Assembly: GCA_002438905.1 (NCBI GenBank)
Contig: DJSA01000009.1
Location: 1 to 16,912 of the forward strand
DNA: 16,912 nucleotides
Reading direction: 5' to 3'
DNA from: Bacteroidales bacterium UBA6346
GTDB lineage: Bacteria > Bacteroidota > Bacteroidia > Bacteroidales > UBA932
The notes beneath the pieces were generated by a model that did not search any database, was not told where the DNA came from, and saw only the letters and a list, made by a program, of their open reading frames with translations. Below, piece after piece: positions 1 through 6,574 of this stretch; the stretch's first letter is position 1; every line of letters begins with the position of its first letter. A program made the position numbers and the translations under genes.

Positions 1-687
1 ACGGCCACTCCGACTTATCTGATAGAGAGACTTGAGCGCAAGCCCCTTGACGAGCGTGAACTTGACAGGATGGAGTATGTCTCCGTCAATGAGTTCAATG
101 TGTCTCCGGAACTCACGGACAACCCGATACCTCTTCTCTATCAGACCGGCTATCTGACCATCAAGGACTATGACCGCAGCCTCGACAGCTACACTCTCGG
201 CTATCCGAACAAGGAAGTGCGCACGGGATTCCTGGACTCGCTGCTGGCCGGCTACAATGGCAACAACCCGTCCGGAGCATCTTTCGTGATCCGTTTCAAT
301 GCCGCCTTGAGGAAAGGAGATGTTGACGAGGCGTTGTCGCGGATGCAGTCGTTTCTCGCGGGGATGCCGAACGACCTCGAAAACAAGACGGAGAAGCACT
401 ACCAGACGATTATTTATCTGATTTTTTCCCTGCTGGGCTACCACATCCGCACTGAAGAAAAGTCGGCGGTCGGGCGTGCGGATGCCGTGTGCTGGACGGA
501 TGATTCAATCTATGTCTTTGAATTCAAGGTTGACAGCACGGCGGAGACTGCCCTGAAGCAGATTGACGACAAGGGCTATATGATCCCGTATCGTTTCGAG
601 GATGGCAAGCGTCTCGTTAAAGTCGGGGTGAACATATCCACCGCGACAAGAACCATCGACGGCTGGGCGGTTTCTCTCGGACAGTGA
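1..687 (+). CDS. AAA-ATPase-like/PD-(D/E)XK nuclease family protein, 3' part only
   Basis: The reading frame is open from base 1, so the ATG at 70 is internal and the gene enters from the left; 228 residues are visible. The fragment matches the C-terminal half of the Bacteroidota family that joins an AAA-ATPase-like domain to a PD-(D/E)XK nuclease-superfamily domain (PF09820 plus PF08011, from memory). The nuclease-like part shows GRADAV (Asp at visible residue 161), then EFK (Glu174, Lys176), a D...ExK arrangement, followed by the ALKQI..KGY helix typical of the family. The ATPase part would lie outside the window. The gene converges on the endonuclease gene with only 4 bp between stop codons. 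Members are abundant and often multicopy in gut Bacteroidales. Their role is unproven; defence or mobile-element links are suggested in the literature. The family call is fairly secure and the function is unknown. Confidence 0.8.
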   Translation, partial: TATPTYLIERLERKPLDERELDRMEYVSVNEFNVSPELTDNPIPLLYQTGYLTIKDYDRSLDSYTLGYPNKEVRTGFLDSLLAGYNGNNPSGASFVIRFNAALRKGDVDEALSRMQSFLAGMPNDLENKTEKHYQTIIYLIFSLLGYHIRTEEKSAVGRADAVCWTDDSIYVFEFKVDSTAETALKQIDDKGYMIPYRFEDGKRLVKVGVNISTATRTIDGWAVSLGQ

Positions 688-691
688 CGTC

Positions 692-1632
692 TTACTTCCT
701 TGGCCCGATGAATCTGTCTCCATTGAAATGAATCATGTGAGCCGGGGTGTCGGCAAGCCAGACTTCTGTTTCCCACGCAATCTCATCAATATATTTCTTG
801 AACTCTTTGGCATTCGGGAATGCAGTGACATACACGATTCCATAGGGGCAGTCTTTTGTAAGCTCTTCCAGCTCAATGACGCGTTTGGCTGACATTGGGC
901 CATGTGAAGTCACGACTTCAACCAGAAACAGCCATTCCCTCTTGTCATCGCTGATTATTATGTCAGGAAGTTTCGAGTGCTCAGTAACTGGAAGTCTTAG
1001 AGTCTCTAACCTACAATTATCTATATAAAGGTTCTTATCCTCGGTGTCGCCGATGTAAAGCAGTCTCCCGCCGGGCGCAAAGACAGGTGCAAATTCTTCA
1101 ACTACGGCTGCCTGCACTTCATTGTGCTCGCCGGGCGAGAGATAGTATTCGTTTCCTTCTATGACAAGAGGGATGCGATGCAAGTCCCTCTCTGCCGCAT
1201 ATTTATCGTGGAAGATTCTATACTCGGCGGCGAATTGCTGCGCCTTGCTGTCCCAATTGTCGGTGCCGTATGCCTTGACAACTTCCAGTGCTTCAGGCGT
1301 TATGGCATAGTGAGCGCGGGGGCTGTTGACTGGAAGTGTTGGGTCATCAGGATTGTAGTTGGTGACTCCGGCCTGAATGAACTGATGCAGAACGTGCCTG
1401 CGGAATGTCTCGCGTGTATTGGGCGCGTAAGGAGCTTCCGCCTTATAGTTTTCATTGACGAAGGCCATTATTTCTTTCGTGAGTCTCTGACTTGTACGTG
1501 TGGCTCAGCCCATGGCGTGTCTTCACGTATGCTGCAAAGTGCGAGCAGCGTCAGCGCTGACATCTCGTTTTGCTGTGCGGGCTGAAGTCCCAACGCTTTC
1601 AAAATCTCTTGCGCTTCAGTAATTTTGCTCAT
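692..1632 (-). pseudogene. PstI/BsuBI-family type II restriction endonuclease, frameshifted
   Basis: The 258-residue frame from ATG 1468 to 692 holds the C-terminal catalytic domain of the BsuBI/PstI endonuclease family. It shows APNTRETFRR, HQF..AG, NPDDP, PVNSP, then LPDIII followed by LVEVVTSHGP and KR.IELEEL, the conserved core of the PD-(D/E)XK-type fold. Family enzymes are about 316-326 residues, so this frame lacks the N-terminus. The missing part lies just upstream in another frame: from ATG 1632 it reads QQNEMSALTLLAL and then DTPWAE. The two frames fit together if one base is missing near 1503, giving WAE-ATRTSQRLTKEIM and a 313-residue protein. The start overlaps the methyltransferase stop (ATGA), so the two were translationally coupled. 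Either the endonuclease is inactivated or the deletion is a sequencing error. ATG 1468 could restart translation, but the product would lack the N-terminal helical domain. CTGCAG specificity is inferred from the family only. Confidence 0.85.
1468..1632 (-). CDS. N-terminal frame of the split PstI-type endonuclease (54 aa)
   Basis: This short frame starts at ATG 1632-1630, overlapping the TGA of the methyltransferase (1631-1629), and stops at TAA 1470-1468. Residues 1-43 resemble the N-terminal helical domain of BsuBI/PstI endonucleases, with the stretch LGLQPAQQNEMSALTLLAL and then DTPWAE. The last 11 residues (PHVQVRDSRKK) are out-of-frame sequence beyond the apparent one-base deletion. If the sequence is correct, the cell makes only this fragment from the coupled start. 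It has no catalytic residues. Confidence 0.7.
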   Translation of the reverse strand: MSKITEAQEILKALGLQPAQQNEMSALTLLALCSIREDTPWAEPHVQVRDSRKK

Positions 1633-3200
1633 TGCTGTATCTTAAAATAGCCCAGGACCAGGTCATTGATATAGTCCATGGAGTAATTGTTTCTCAATAT
1701 AATCCGACGTCCGATTTCTTTGATGTCATCAAGCGGAGGGAGGGGCATCATTCGCATCTCCGTTGCACTCACGTTAATGTTCCCGTTGAAAGTCCGGAAA
1801 TATGTGTCGAATATTTCACTATTCAGCAGGGCAGTGAGTCCCATAACTTCATCGCGACGGAGGCGACCTTTCGGTCTGTAAATATAATTCAATTTGTTTT
1901 CAATGCCAACGGACTCATGCTGTGTCATATTCCCAAAATATGGGGCTGCAACCAATCTGCTTCCGTCATCCTTTGAGCTGAACCGTCTGAGCAGCACATA
2001 GTTCCTGTTTGGCAGGAGTGATGCTTTCGTGGCTTGCGACATTTTGATGTATTGTCCTTTCCCCTTTTTTCTGATAGGGTGGTCACACAGCATTTTCACT
2101 ACATTATGGAGCCAGTAGAGCGGAACAGTGTCTTCTTCAGGTTCGTTGACGATGTATTCTGAAGCTCGGAATGCCACAACAGGACCTGTGGAAATCTGTA
2201 TACCGTATTTCTCCATGTTGCCGTCCCAAGACCTGAACAGGTGAAGTGTCGCTTCATCATGTTCATTGACCGGGAGATAGACGACTTTCTCTTCGGATGA
2301 CAGATTCACAATCTCCGTTGCGGGATATGTTTTCACGGAAGGGGAGGACAAATCTCTGATGCCTTGGCTGAATGAAACCGTAATGTCTGTTTCTCCACCT
2401 TTTGGGTACATGCTCATGATTACAAGTTCCTGCAACACTTCATCTTTAGAGAATGTGTCTTTTCTTGTGTTGAACAGATGAATGAGGCTGATGTGCACGT
2501 GTTTGAAGAGAAAGTCCCGAAAAGACTTGAAATACCTTCCGGATGCGAAACTTCGCGGCGTGATGAATATCATTTGGCCGTTCTTTTTCATCAGCATTGC
2601 GCAGAGTGCCATAAACAAGGCGTAGATGTTTGTCTGCCCGTCCACTATGCCGGAACACACCCGAGTATGAATGTCGTCCTTGGCGAGTTTGAAATAAGGC
2701 GGATTGGATATGATTAAGTCAAATCTCTCGTATTTGGATGCATTTCCAAACAATGTGTCCGAATCATTCAGGCATCCGTATTGTTCCAGAATGAAGTCGC
2801 TCTCATTCAGTTGGTATTCTATATTGACACCTCTGCTTTTACACCATTCCCGTAGATATGAAAGAACCTGCTTCGTCAGTGGAATGACATTCTTGTCTGT
2901 TTCATATAGTTGGAGACAGATGTGGCACGGTTTGGTATTCTCGATTATGTGCTCAATCAGCGCGCAGGACAGGATGGCCAATCCGCAACCGGGATCCAGA
3001 ATGGATATGCCATCGCTATGTTTCGCGGTGTTTGCAAGCCCAGCCATAAATGCCGCTATTGGATACGACGTGAAAAACTGTCCCTTATGCTTCTTTTCGT
3101 CCTGCTTGGAGACGTCGGCATATTCCCGTCCCACTCTTTCCGCGAATTCTGAGGGACGTTCGCCGGCATTTGCCGAGATATGATTGAGTTCAGCGACCAT
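1629..3200 (-). CDS. PstI/BsuBI-type N6-adenine DNA methyltransferase
   Basis: A 523-residue adenine-specific DNA methyltransferase of the gamma-type motif order, close in length to M.PstI and M.BsuBI (about 500 residues). It methylates adenine in duplex DNA using S-adenosylmethionine. Visible motifs are motif X QFFTSYPIAAFM (residues 41-52), motif I ILDPGCGLAIL (67-77, cofactor binding), an acidic motif II LYETD (98-102), motif III SDF (134-136) and catalytic motif IV NPPY (166-169). The remaining half should hold the target-recognition domain. Pairing with a PstI-family endonuclease suggests protection of CTGCAG; this comes from the partner gene, not from target-recognition residues. It is the first gene of the operon, and its stop overlaps the endonuclease start. 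All motifs are intact, so it should be active even though the endonuclease looks broken. A TACATTTG promoter box lies 18 bp upstream of the start codon. Confidence 0.92.
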   Translation of the reverse strand: MVAELNHISANAGERPSEFAERVGREYADVSKQDEKKHKGQFFTSYPIAAFMAGLANTAKHSDGISILDPGCGLAILSCALIEHIIENTKPCHICLQLYETDKNVIPLTKQVLSYLREWCKSRGVNIEYQLNESDFILEQYGCLNDSDTLFGNASKYERFDLIISNPPYFKLAKDDIHTRVCSGIVDGQTNIYALFMALCAMLMKKNGQMIFITPRSFASGRYFKSFRDFLFKHVHISLIHLFNTRKDTFSKDEVLQELVIMSMYPKGGETDITVSFSQGIRDLSSPSVKTYPATEIVNLSSEEKVVYLPVNEHDEATLHLFRSWDGNMEKYGIQISTGPVVAFRASEYIVNEPEEDTVPLYWLHNVVKMLCDHPIRKKGKGQYIKMSQATKASLLPNRNYVLLRRFSSKDDGSRLVAAPYFGNMTQHESVGIENKLNYIYRPKGRLRRDEVMGLTALLNSEIFDTYFRTFNGNINVSATEMRMMPLPPLDDIKEIGRRIILRNNYSMDYINDLVLGYFKIQQ

Positions 3201-3217
3201 TATGACTGCATATCTTG

Positions 3218-3225
3218 CAAATGTA
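3218..3225 (-). promoter_or_regulatory. -7 box TACATTTG for the methyltransferase operon
   Basis: Read on the minus strand this is TACATTTG, a full match to the Bacteroidota -7 consensus TAnnTTTG. It ends 17 bp upstream of the methyltransferase ATG at 3200, which implies a leader of roughly 10 nt. I see no convincing TTTG at the -33 position. The remaining 78-bp gap to lacI shows no clear terminator. Confidence 0.5.
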
Positions 3226-3278
3226 CGGATTTTTAGTCGTATTTATACTTCTGCTTGTTTGAATAGTGACAGTGAGGC

Positions 3279-4292
3279 TCAGGCGTGCGGGATGGCTACG
3301 GAGTCGCGGAGGATGGTCTCGGTGGAGAGTTCTATCTGGGAGCCTATCTTGCGCTGGCCGCGGATGCTTTCGAGGAGCAGCTTGACTGCCATCCGGCCCA
3401 TCTCCTCGACCCTCTGGCCTATGCGCGTGACGGCAGGGACGAGGTAGTCGAGGTAGATGTTGTTGTCGAAGGAGACTATGGAGATGTCCTCCGGGATGCG
3501 CAGGCCGGCCTCGCGGATGGCCCGGATGGCTCCGAGACCTATGGTGTTGCTCAGGGCGAAGATGGCCGTGGGTCTTTCCGGCGAGCCGAGAAGCAGCTTG
3601 GTCTCAATATATCCGTTCTGGACCGTGAAGTCGTTTCCGACAATCCGTTCCTCATCTTCCAGTCCGGCCTTCCGGAGAGCCGCCCTGTAGCCTTCTATGC
3701 GCCGGCGGTTCGGGGTGGAATCGAGATTCCCCTGGATGCAGGCAATCTTCCTGTGGGCGTTGCGCAGCAGGATGTTCGTGCCGTCGAAGCCTCCCTGCCA
3801 GTTGTTCGTCGCCACGTATGGCAGGCGCGAGTCCTCGAAATAGCGGTCCACAAGTATGACCGGCGCGGTCTGCGCGTTGATTTCCTCAAGAAACTTCGGG
3901 TCGGAGCCGCAGGGGACTATAATCATTCCATCGACCTTCCTCGACACGAGGGCGCAGACCGAGTCTTTCTGCGCCGCCTCGTTCTCCATGGTGTCGGTGA
4001 CTATGGTGGTGTAGCCGCTTTTCTTCGCCTCGGCGACTATTACGCTCGTGATTTCCGCGAAATAGGGGTTGGAAATGTCCGGGACTACGAGCCCGATGGT
4101 GAACGTCCTTCCCTTGCGCAGGTTTTGCGCGAGAATGTTCGGAGTGTATCCTATATCATCTGCAGCCTTTCTGATTATTTCCGAAGTCTTTTCGGAGATT
4201 CTGCCGTCCTTCGCCTTTCCGCTCAATACCCTTGATACAGTGGATGTTGAGAATCCGGTGCGCTCGGCGATGGTTTCAAGTGTAGATTTCAT
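3279..4292 (-). CDS. LacI-family transcriptional regulator of the ribose/riboside locus
   Basis: A 337-residue LacI/GalR-family repressor. The N-terminus carries the helix-turn-helix TLETIAERTGFSTSTVSRVL (residues 4-23). The hinge helix is YTPNILAQNLRKG (49-61), which normally inserts into the minor groove at a central CG step. The rest is a periplasmic-binding-like sensor domain starting GLVVPDISNPYFAEI (67-81). It is divergently placed 233 bp from the ribokinase gene, so it most likely controls the 4526-14492 cluster. Two TTGCGCAA palindromes with central CG lie in the shared region, one on the lacI side, which suggests autoregulation. The effector is unknown; ribose or a phosphorylated derivative is the natural guess from the target genes. 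The family call is secure and the effector is inference. Confidence 0.93.
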   Translation of the reverse strand: MKSTLETIAERTGFSTSTVSRVLSGKAKDGRISEKTSEIIRKAADDIGYTPNILAQNLRKGRTFTIGLVVPDISNPYFAEITSVIVAEAKKSGYTTIVTDTMENEAAQKDSVCALVSRKVDGMIIVPCGSDPKFLEEINAQTAPVILVDRYFEDSRLPYVATNNWQGGFDGTNILLRNAHRKIACIQGNLDSTPNRRRIEGYRAALRKAGLEDEERIVGNDFTVQNGYIETKLLLGSPERPTAIFALSNTIGLGAIRAIREAGLRIPEDISIVSFDNNIYLDYLVPAVTRIGQRVEEMGRMAVKLLLESIRGQRKIGSQIELSTETILRDSVAIPHA

Positions 4293-4336
4293 TCCTTGGG
4301 TGCTGTGTGTGATTATTTCCAGCGAATCTACGACAT

Positions 4337-4344
4337 TTGCGCAA
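4337..4344. promoter_or_regulatory. Candidate LacI operator 1 (TTGCGCAA)
   Basis: A perfect 8-bp palindrome with central CG, 45 bp upstream of the lacI start codon, embedded in TTTGCGCAAT. The same ten bases recur 98 bp away at 4434-4443. A central CG and dyad symmetry fit LacI-family operators. The position suggests control of lacI itself. Confidence 0.5.
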
Positions 4345-4351
4345 TAAAATC

Positions 4352-4372
4352 AAATTTCTTGTGCAGAAATTT
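4352..4372. promoter_or_regulatory. Inverted repeat AAATTTCT-N5-AGAAATTT in the divergent promoter region
   Basis: Perfect 8-bp arms at 4352-4359 and 4365-4372 with a 5-bp spacer, between the two TTGCGCAA palindromes. On the minus strand it includes GAAATTTG, near the -7 consensus for lacI. It could be a second regulator's site, part of the lacI promoter, or chance in an AT-rich stretch. Confidence 0.3.
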
Positions 4373-4429
4373 TTCGCTGCCTAATGAAATTTATTGCCGC
4401 GTATGCGATATTTTTCCTTGTTTTATGAA

Positions 4430-4437
4430 TATTTTTG
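4430..4437 (+). promoter_or_regulatory. -7 box TATTTTTG for the ribokinase-led operon
   Basis: A full TAnnTTTG match in the only long intergenic region ahead of the cluster, 88 bp upstream of the ribokinase ATG. Its last three bases are shared with the TTGCGCAA palindrome, so a bound repressor would cover the -7 box and start site. No good -33 TTTG is seen at the expected distance. Confidence 0.5.
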
Positions 4438-4442
4438 CGCAA
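4435..4442. promoter_or_regulatory. Candidate LacI operator 2 (TTGCGCAA)
   Basis: The second copy of the TTGCGCAA palindrome, same flanks (TTTGCGCAAT) and same orientation as the copy at 4337. It overlaps the end of the TATTTTTG box, a classic repressor position. Downstream, TGTGCC (4448-4453) and GGCACA (4481-4486) could pair in the leader RNA; that pairing is weak. Confidence 0.55.
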
Positions 4443-4525
4443 TCGTTTGTGCCAAGAGATAAGGGATGACCCGGCATACCGGCACAGGACGGGAATGAGA
4501 CCGGATAATAATAACACGCGAAATA

Positions 4526-5428
4526 ATGGGAAAAATCGTTGTAATAGGCAGTGCGAACACTGACCTGGTAATCAACACATCACGCATACCGGAACCTGGA
4601 GAGACCGTGCTCGGAGGCCATTTCATGATGGCTGCCGGTGGAAAGGGCGCCAATCAGGCGGTCGCCGCGCAGAGACTCGGCGCCGACGTCACTTTCATCG
4701 CCTGCGTGGGGGACGACCTTTTCGGAAAAGATTCTCTTGAGGGATACGGCAAGGAGGGAATGAACACGTCGTTCATTTCAGTGAAGGATGGCGTGCCGTC
4801 GGGCGTGGCCTCCATCTTTGTGGATGCCGATGCGGAGAACGTGATAGTCGTCGCTCCGGGAGCAAATTCCGAACTGGGAAAGCCTGAGATTGATGCGGCG
4901 GAGAAAGAAATTGAAAGAGCCGACTTCGTCCTGATGCAGCTTGAGACCCCGATGGAGACCGTCGAATATGCGGCTGCACGGGCGTTCGAGGCGGGCACGA
5001 GGCTCGTTCTGAATCCGGCTCCCGCCGCTGAACTTTCAGACGCGCTCCTTTCGAGACTCTGGCTCCTGACCCCGAACCGCACGGAGGCCCAGCTCATAAC
5101 AGGGCTCCCAGTGACCGATGAAGAAGAAGCCGCAGTTGCTGCGGAAGTACTGGTCGCGAAAGGCGTTAGGAATGTTATCATCACTCTCGGTTCGAAGGGT
5201 GCGTATGTGCATTCAGAAGATTTTAGGGGCGTCATTCCTGCAAACCCTGTCAAGGCTGTCGACACCACTGCGGCCGGAGACACCTTCAATGGTGCCCTCT
5301 GCGTGGCGCTTTCCGAAGGGCGCAGTCTTCAGGATGCATGCCGTTTCGCGGCGAAGGCCTCCGCAATCTCCGTGACCCGCGCCGGAGCGCAGCCGTCGAT
5401 ACCATATCGTCGGGAATTGGAGGAGTAG
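4526..5428 (+). CDS. rbsK: Ribokinase
   Basis: A 300-residue PfkB-family sugar kinase that phosphorylates ribose with ATP to ribose-5-phosphate in the cytoplasm. It has the ribokinase N-terminus GSANTDLV (residues 8-15), PfkB signature 1 GGKGANQAVAAQRLG (38-52), and signature 2 VDTTAAGDTFNGAL (245-258) with the catalytic base Asp252. NPAPA (163-167) and LTPNRTEA (181-188) are typical of ribokinases rather than fructokinases. The length matches E. coli RbsK (about 309). It is the first gene of the cluster, downstream of the likely regulated promoter and 83 bp before the transporter. In Bacteroides rus loci two kinases are usual (from memory); here only one is present. Ribose as substrate is supported by the neighbouring nucleoside hydrolase; deoxyribose or another pentose cannot be excluded. 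Confidence 0.93.
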   Translation: MGKIVVIGSANTDLVINTSRIPEPGETVLGGHFMMAAGGKGANQAVAAQRLGADVTFIACVGDDLFGKDSLEGYGKEGMNTSFISVKDGVPSGVASIFVDADAENVIVVAPGANSELGKPEIDAAEKEIERADFVLMQLETPMETVEYAAARAFEAGTRLVLNPAPAAELSDALLSRLWLLTPNRTEAQLITGLPVTDEEEAAVAAEVLVAKGVRNVIITLGSKGAYVHSEDFRGVIPANPVKAVDTTAAGDTFNGALCVALSEGRSLQDACRFAAKASAISVTRAGAQPSIPYRRELEE

Positions 5429-5511
5429 GACCATGGGAAGTCAGAGACTATGAGTATGTCGAAATGAATAACCCGCAATAATGAAATATCAACAAAACTA
5501 AATTTGATACT

Positions 5512-6525
5512 ATGTTCATCGCAAACAGTCAATTTCTGGCGGTCATCCTCTGTTTCATCACAATGCTCTGTTGGGGCTCGTGGGGAAACACGCAGAAAAT
5601 GGCCGCGAAGAGCTGGAGATATGAGCTCTTTTATTGGGATTACGTGATAGGAATGTTCCTGTTCTCCCTGATTCTCGCCTTCACCCTCGGCTCGTTCGGT
5701 TCGGAAGGACGGCATTTCATCAATGACCTTGCCCAGGCCGACATCAACAGCGTCGCGTGGATTCTTCTCGGAGCCGTCGTTTTCAATGTTTCCAACATTC
5801 TTCTTTCGGCTTCGACAGCCAAGGCGGGAATGTCGGTCGCTTTCCCTCTCGGTGTCGGGCTCGCTCTCGTGGTCGGAGTCATCAATAACCTCGTTTTACA
5901 TCCGAATCCGGCGACGAACGTGCCTCTCCTGCTTGTGGGCGTAGCTCTTGTCGTGGTCGCGATTGTCTGCAACGGCGTCGCTTCCGGCAAGGTCGACAAG
6001 TCCGAAAGAGACCCGAGAGAAAACCGCATGGGACTGATTTATGCCGTTCTTGCAGGAGTGATAATGTCCTTCTTCTCCGCTCTGGTCTATAACGGAATCG
6101 ACATCAACGACATCCACAACCCTGCTCAGGGGAAGCTTACCCCATATTCCGGAACAGTGATTTTTGCCCTCGGCGTCCTCGTCAGCAATTTCCTCTTCAA
6201 CTGCGTGTTCACGCTCAACGACTCCTCGAAGCCGGGCGTGAGGTTCGCGGACTATTTCAAGGGCGACGCGAAGACCCATCTCGTCGGAATGCTCGGCGGT
6301 GCAATCTGGTGCCTCGGTACGGGACTCAACTATGTTTCCGCAGGCACGGCCGGAGCCGCCGTCAGCTATGCCCTCGGACAGGGCGCACCGCTCATCGCCG
6401 CCATCTGGGGCGTGTTCATCTGGAAAGAGTTCAAGGGCGCGAAAAAGAGCGTGAACTGGCTCCTCGCCCTGATGTTCATCCTTTTCATCGCGGGACTGGG
6501 GCTTATCATCGCTTCGGGAAATTAG
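5512..6525 (+). CDS. GRP/RhaT-like sugar transporter (probable ribose permease)
   Basis: A 337-residue polytopic inner-membrane protein with about ten hydrophobic segments, in the drug/metabolite transporter superfamily (glucose/ribose porter or RhaT-like branch). The N-terminus carries MLCWGSWGNTQK (residues 18-29), characteristic of this sugar-porter group. Other conserved-looking parts are TAKAGMSVAFPLGVGLALVVG (in the middle third) and ALGQGAPLIAAIWGVFIWKEF near the C-terminus. It lies between ribokinase and SusC and is the only inner-membrane transporter of the cluster. The simplest role is import of free ribose released in the periplasm, for phosphorylation by the adjacent kinase; the counterpart in Bacteroides is named RusT. 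Substrate is inferred from context. A TAAATTTG element six bases upstream of the start is too close to serve as its promoter unless the message is almost leaderless. Confidence 0.85.
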   Translation: MFIANSQFLAVILCFITMLCWGSWGNTQKMAAKSWRYELFYWDYVIGMFLFSLILAFTLGSFGSEGRHFINDLAQADINSVAWILLGAVVFNVSNILLSASTAKAGMSVAFPLGVGLALVVGVINNLVLHPNPATNVPLLLVGVALVVVAIVCNGVASGKVDKSERDPRENRMGLIYAVLAGVIMSFFSALVYNGIDINDIHNPAQGKLTPYSGTVIFALGVLVSNFLFNCVFTLNDSSKPGVRFADYFKGDAKTHLVGMLGGAIWCLGTGLNYVSAGTAGAAVSYALGQGAPLIAAIWGVFIWKEFKGAKKSVNWLLALMFILFIAGLGLIIASGN

Positions 6526-6574
6526 GAAGCTGTTTGAATTTTTGTTCAGTTATTCGTGTTAAATTGAAACTACT

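Noticed and set aside
1124..1585. 153-codon + strand frame over the endonuclease gene
   Set aside because: Antisense to a well-recognised protein family; no support of its own.
4160..4165. CTGCAG sites in the window (also 12452 and 15933) as a special distribution
   Set aside because: Three sites are close to the number expected by chance in about 17 kb, so there is no sign of avoidance or enrichment.
3285..4235. 316-codon open frame on the + strand opposite lacI
   Set aside because: It is the antisense shadow of the LacI-family gene, has no recognisable domain, and its length follows from the GC-rich codon use of lacI.
4654..5289. 211-codon open frame opposite ribokinase
   Set aside because: Low-complexity Ser/Ala-rich shadow of rbsK with no family resemblance.
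5499..5506. TAAATTTG as a separate promoter for the sugar transporter
   Set aside because: It matches the -7 consensus but sits six bases before the ATG, which leaves no room for a normal leader; AT-rich gaps give such matches by chance.
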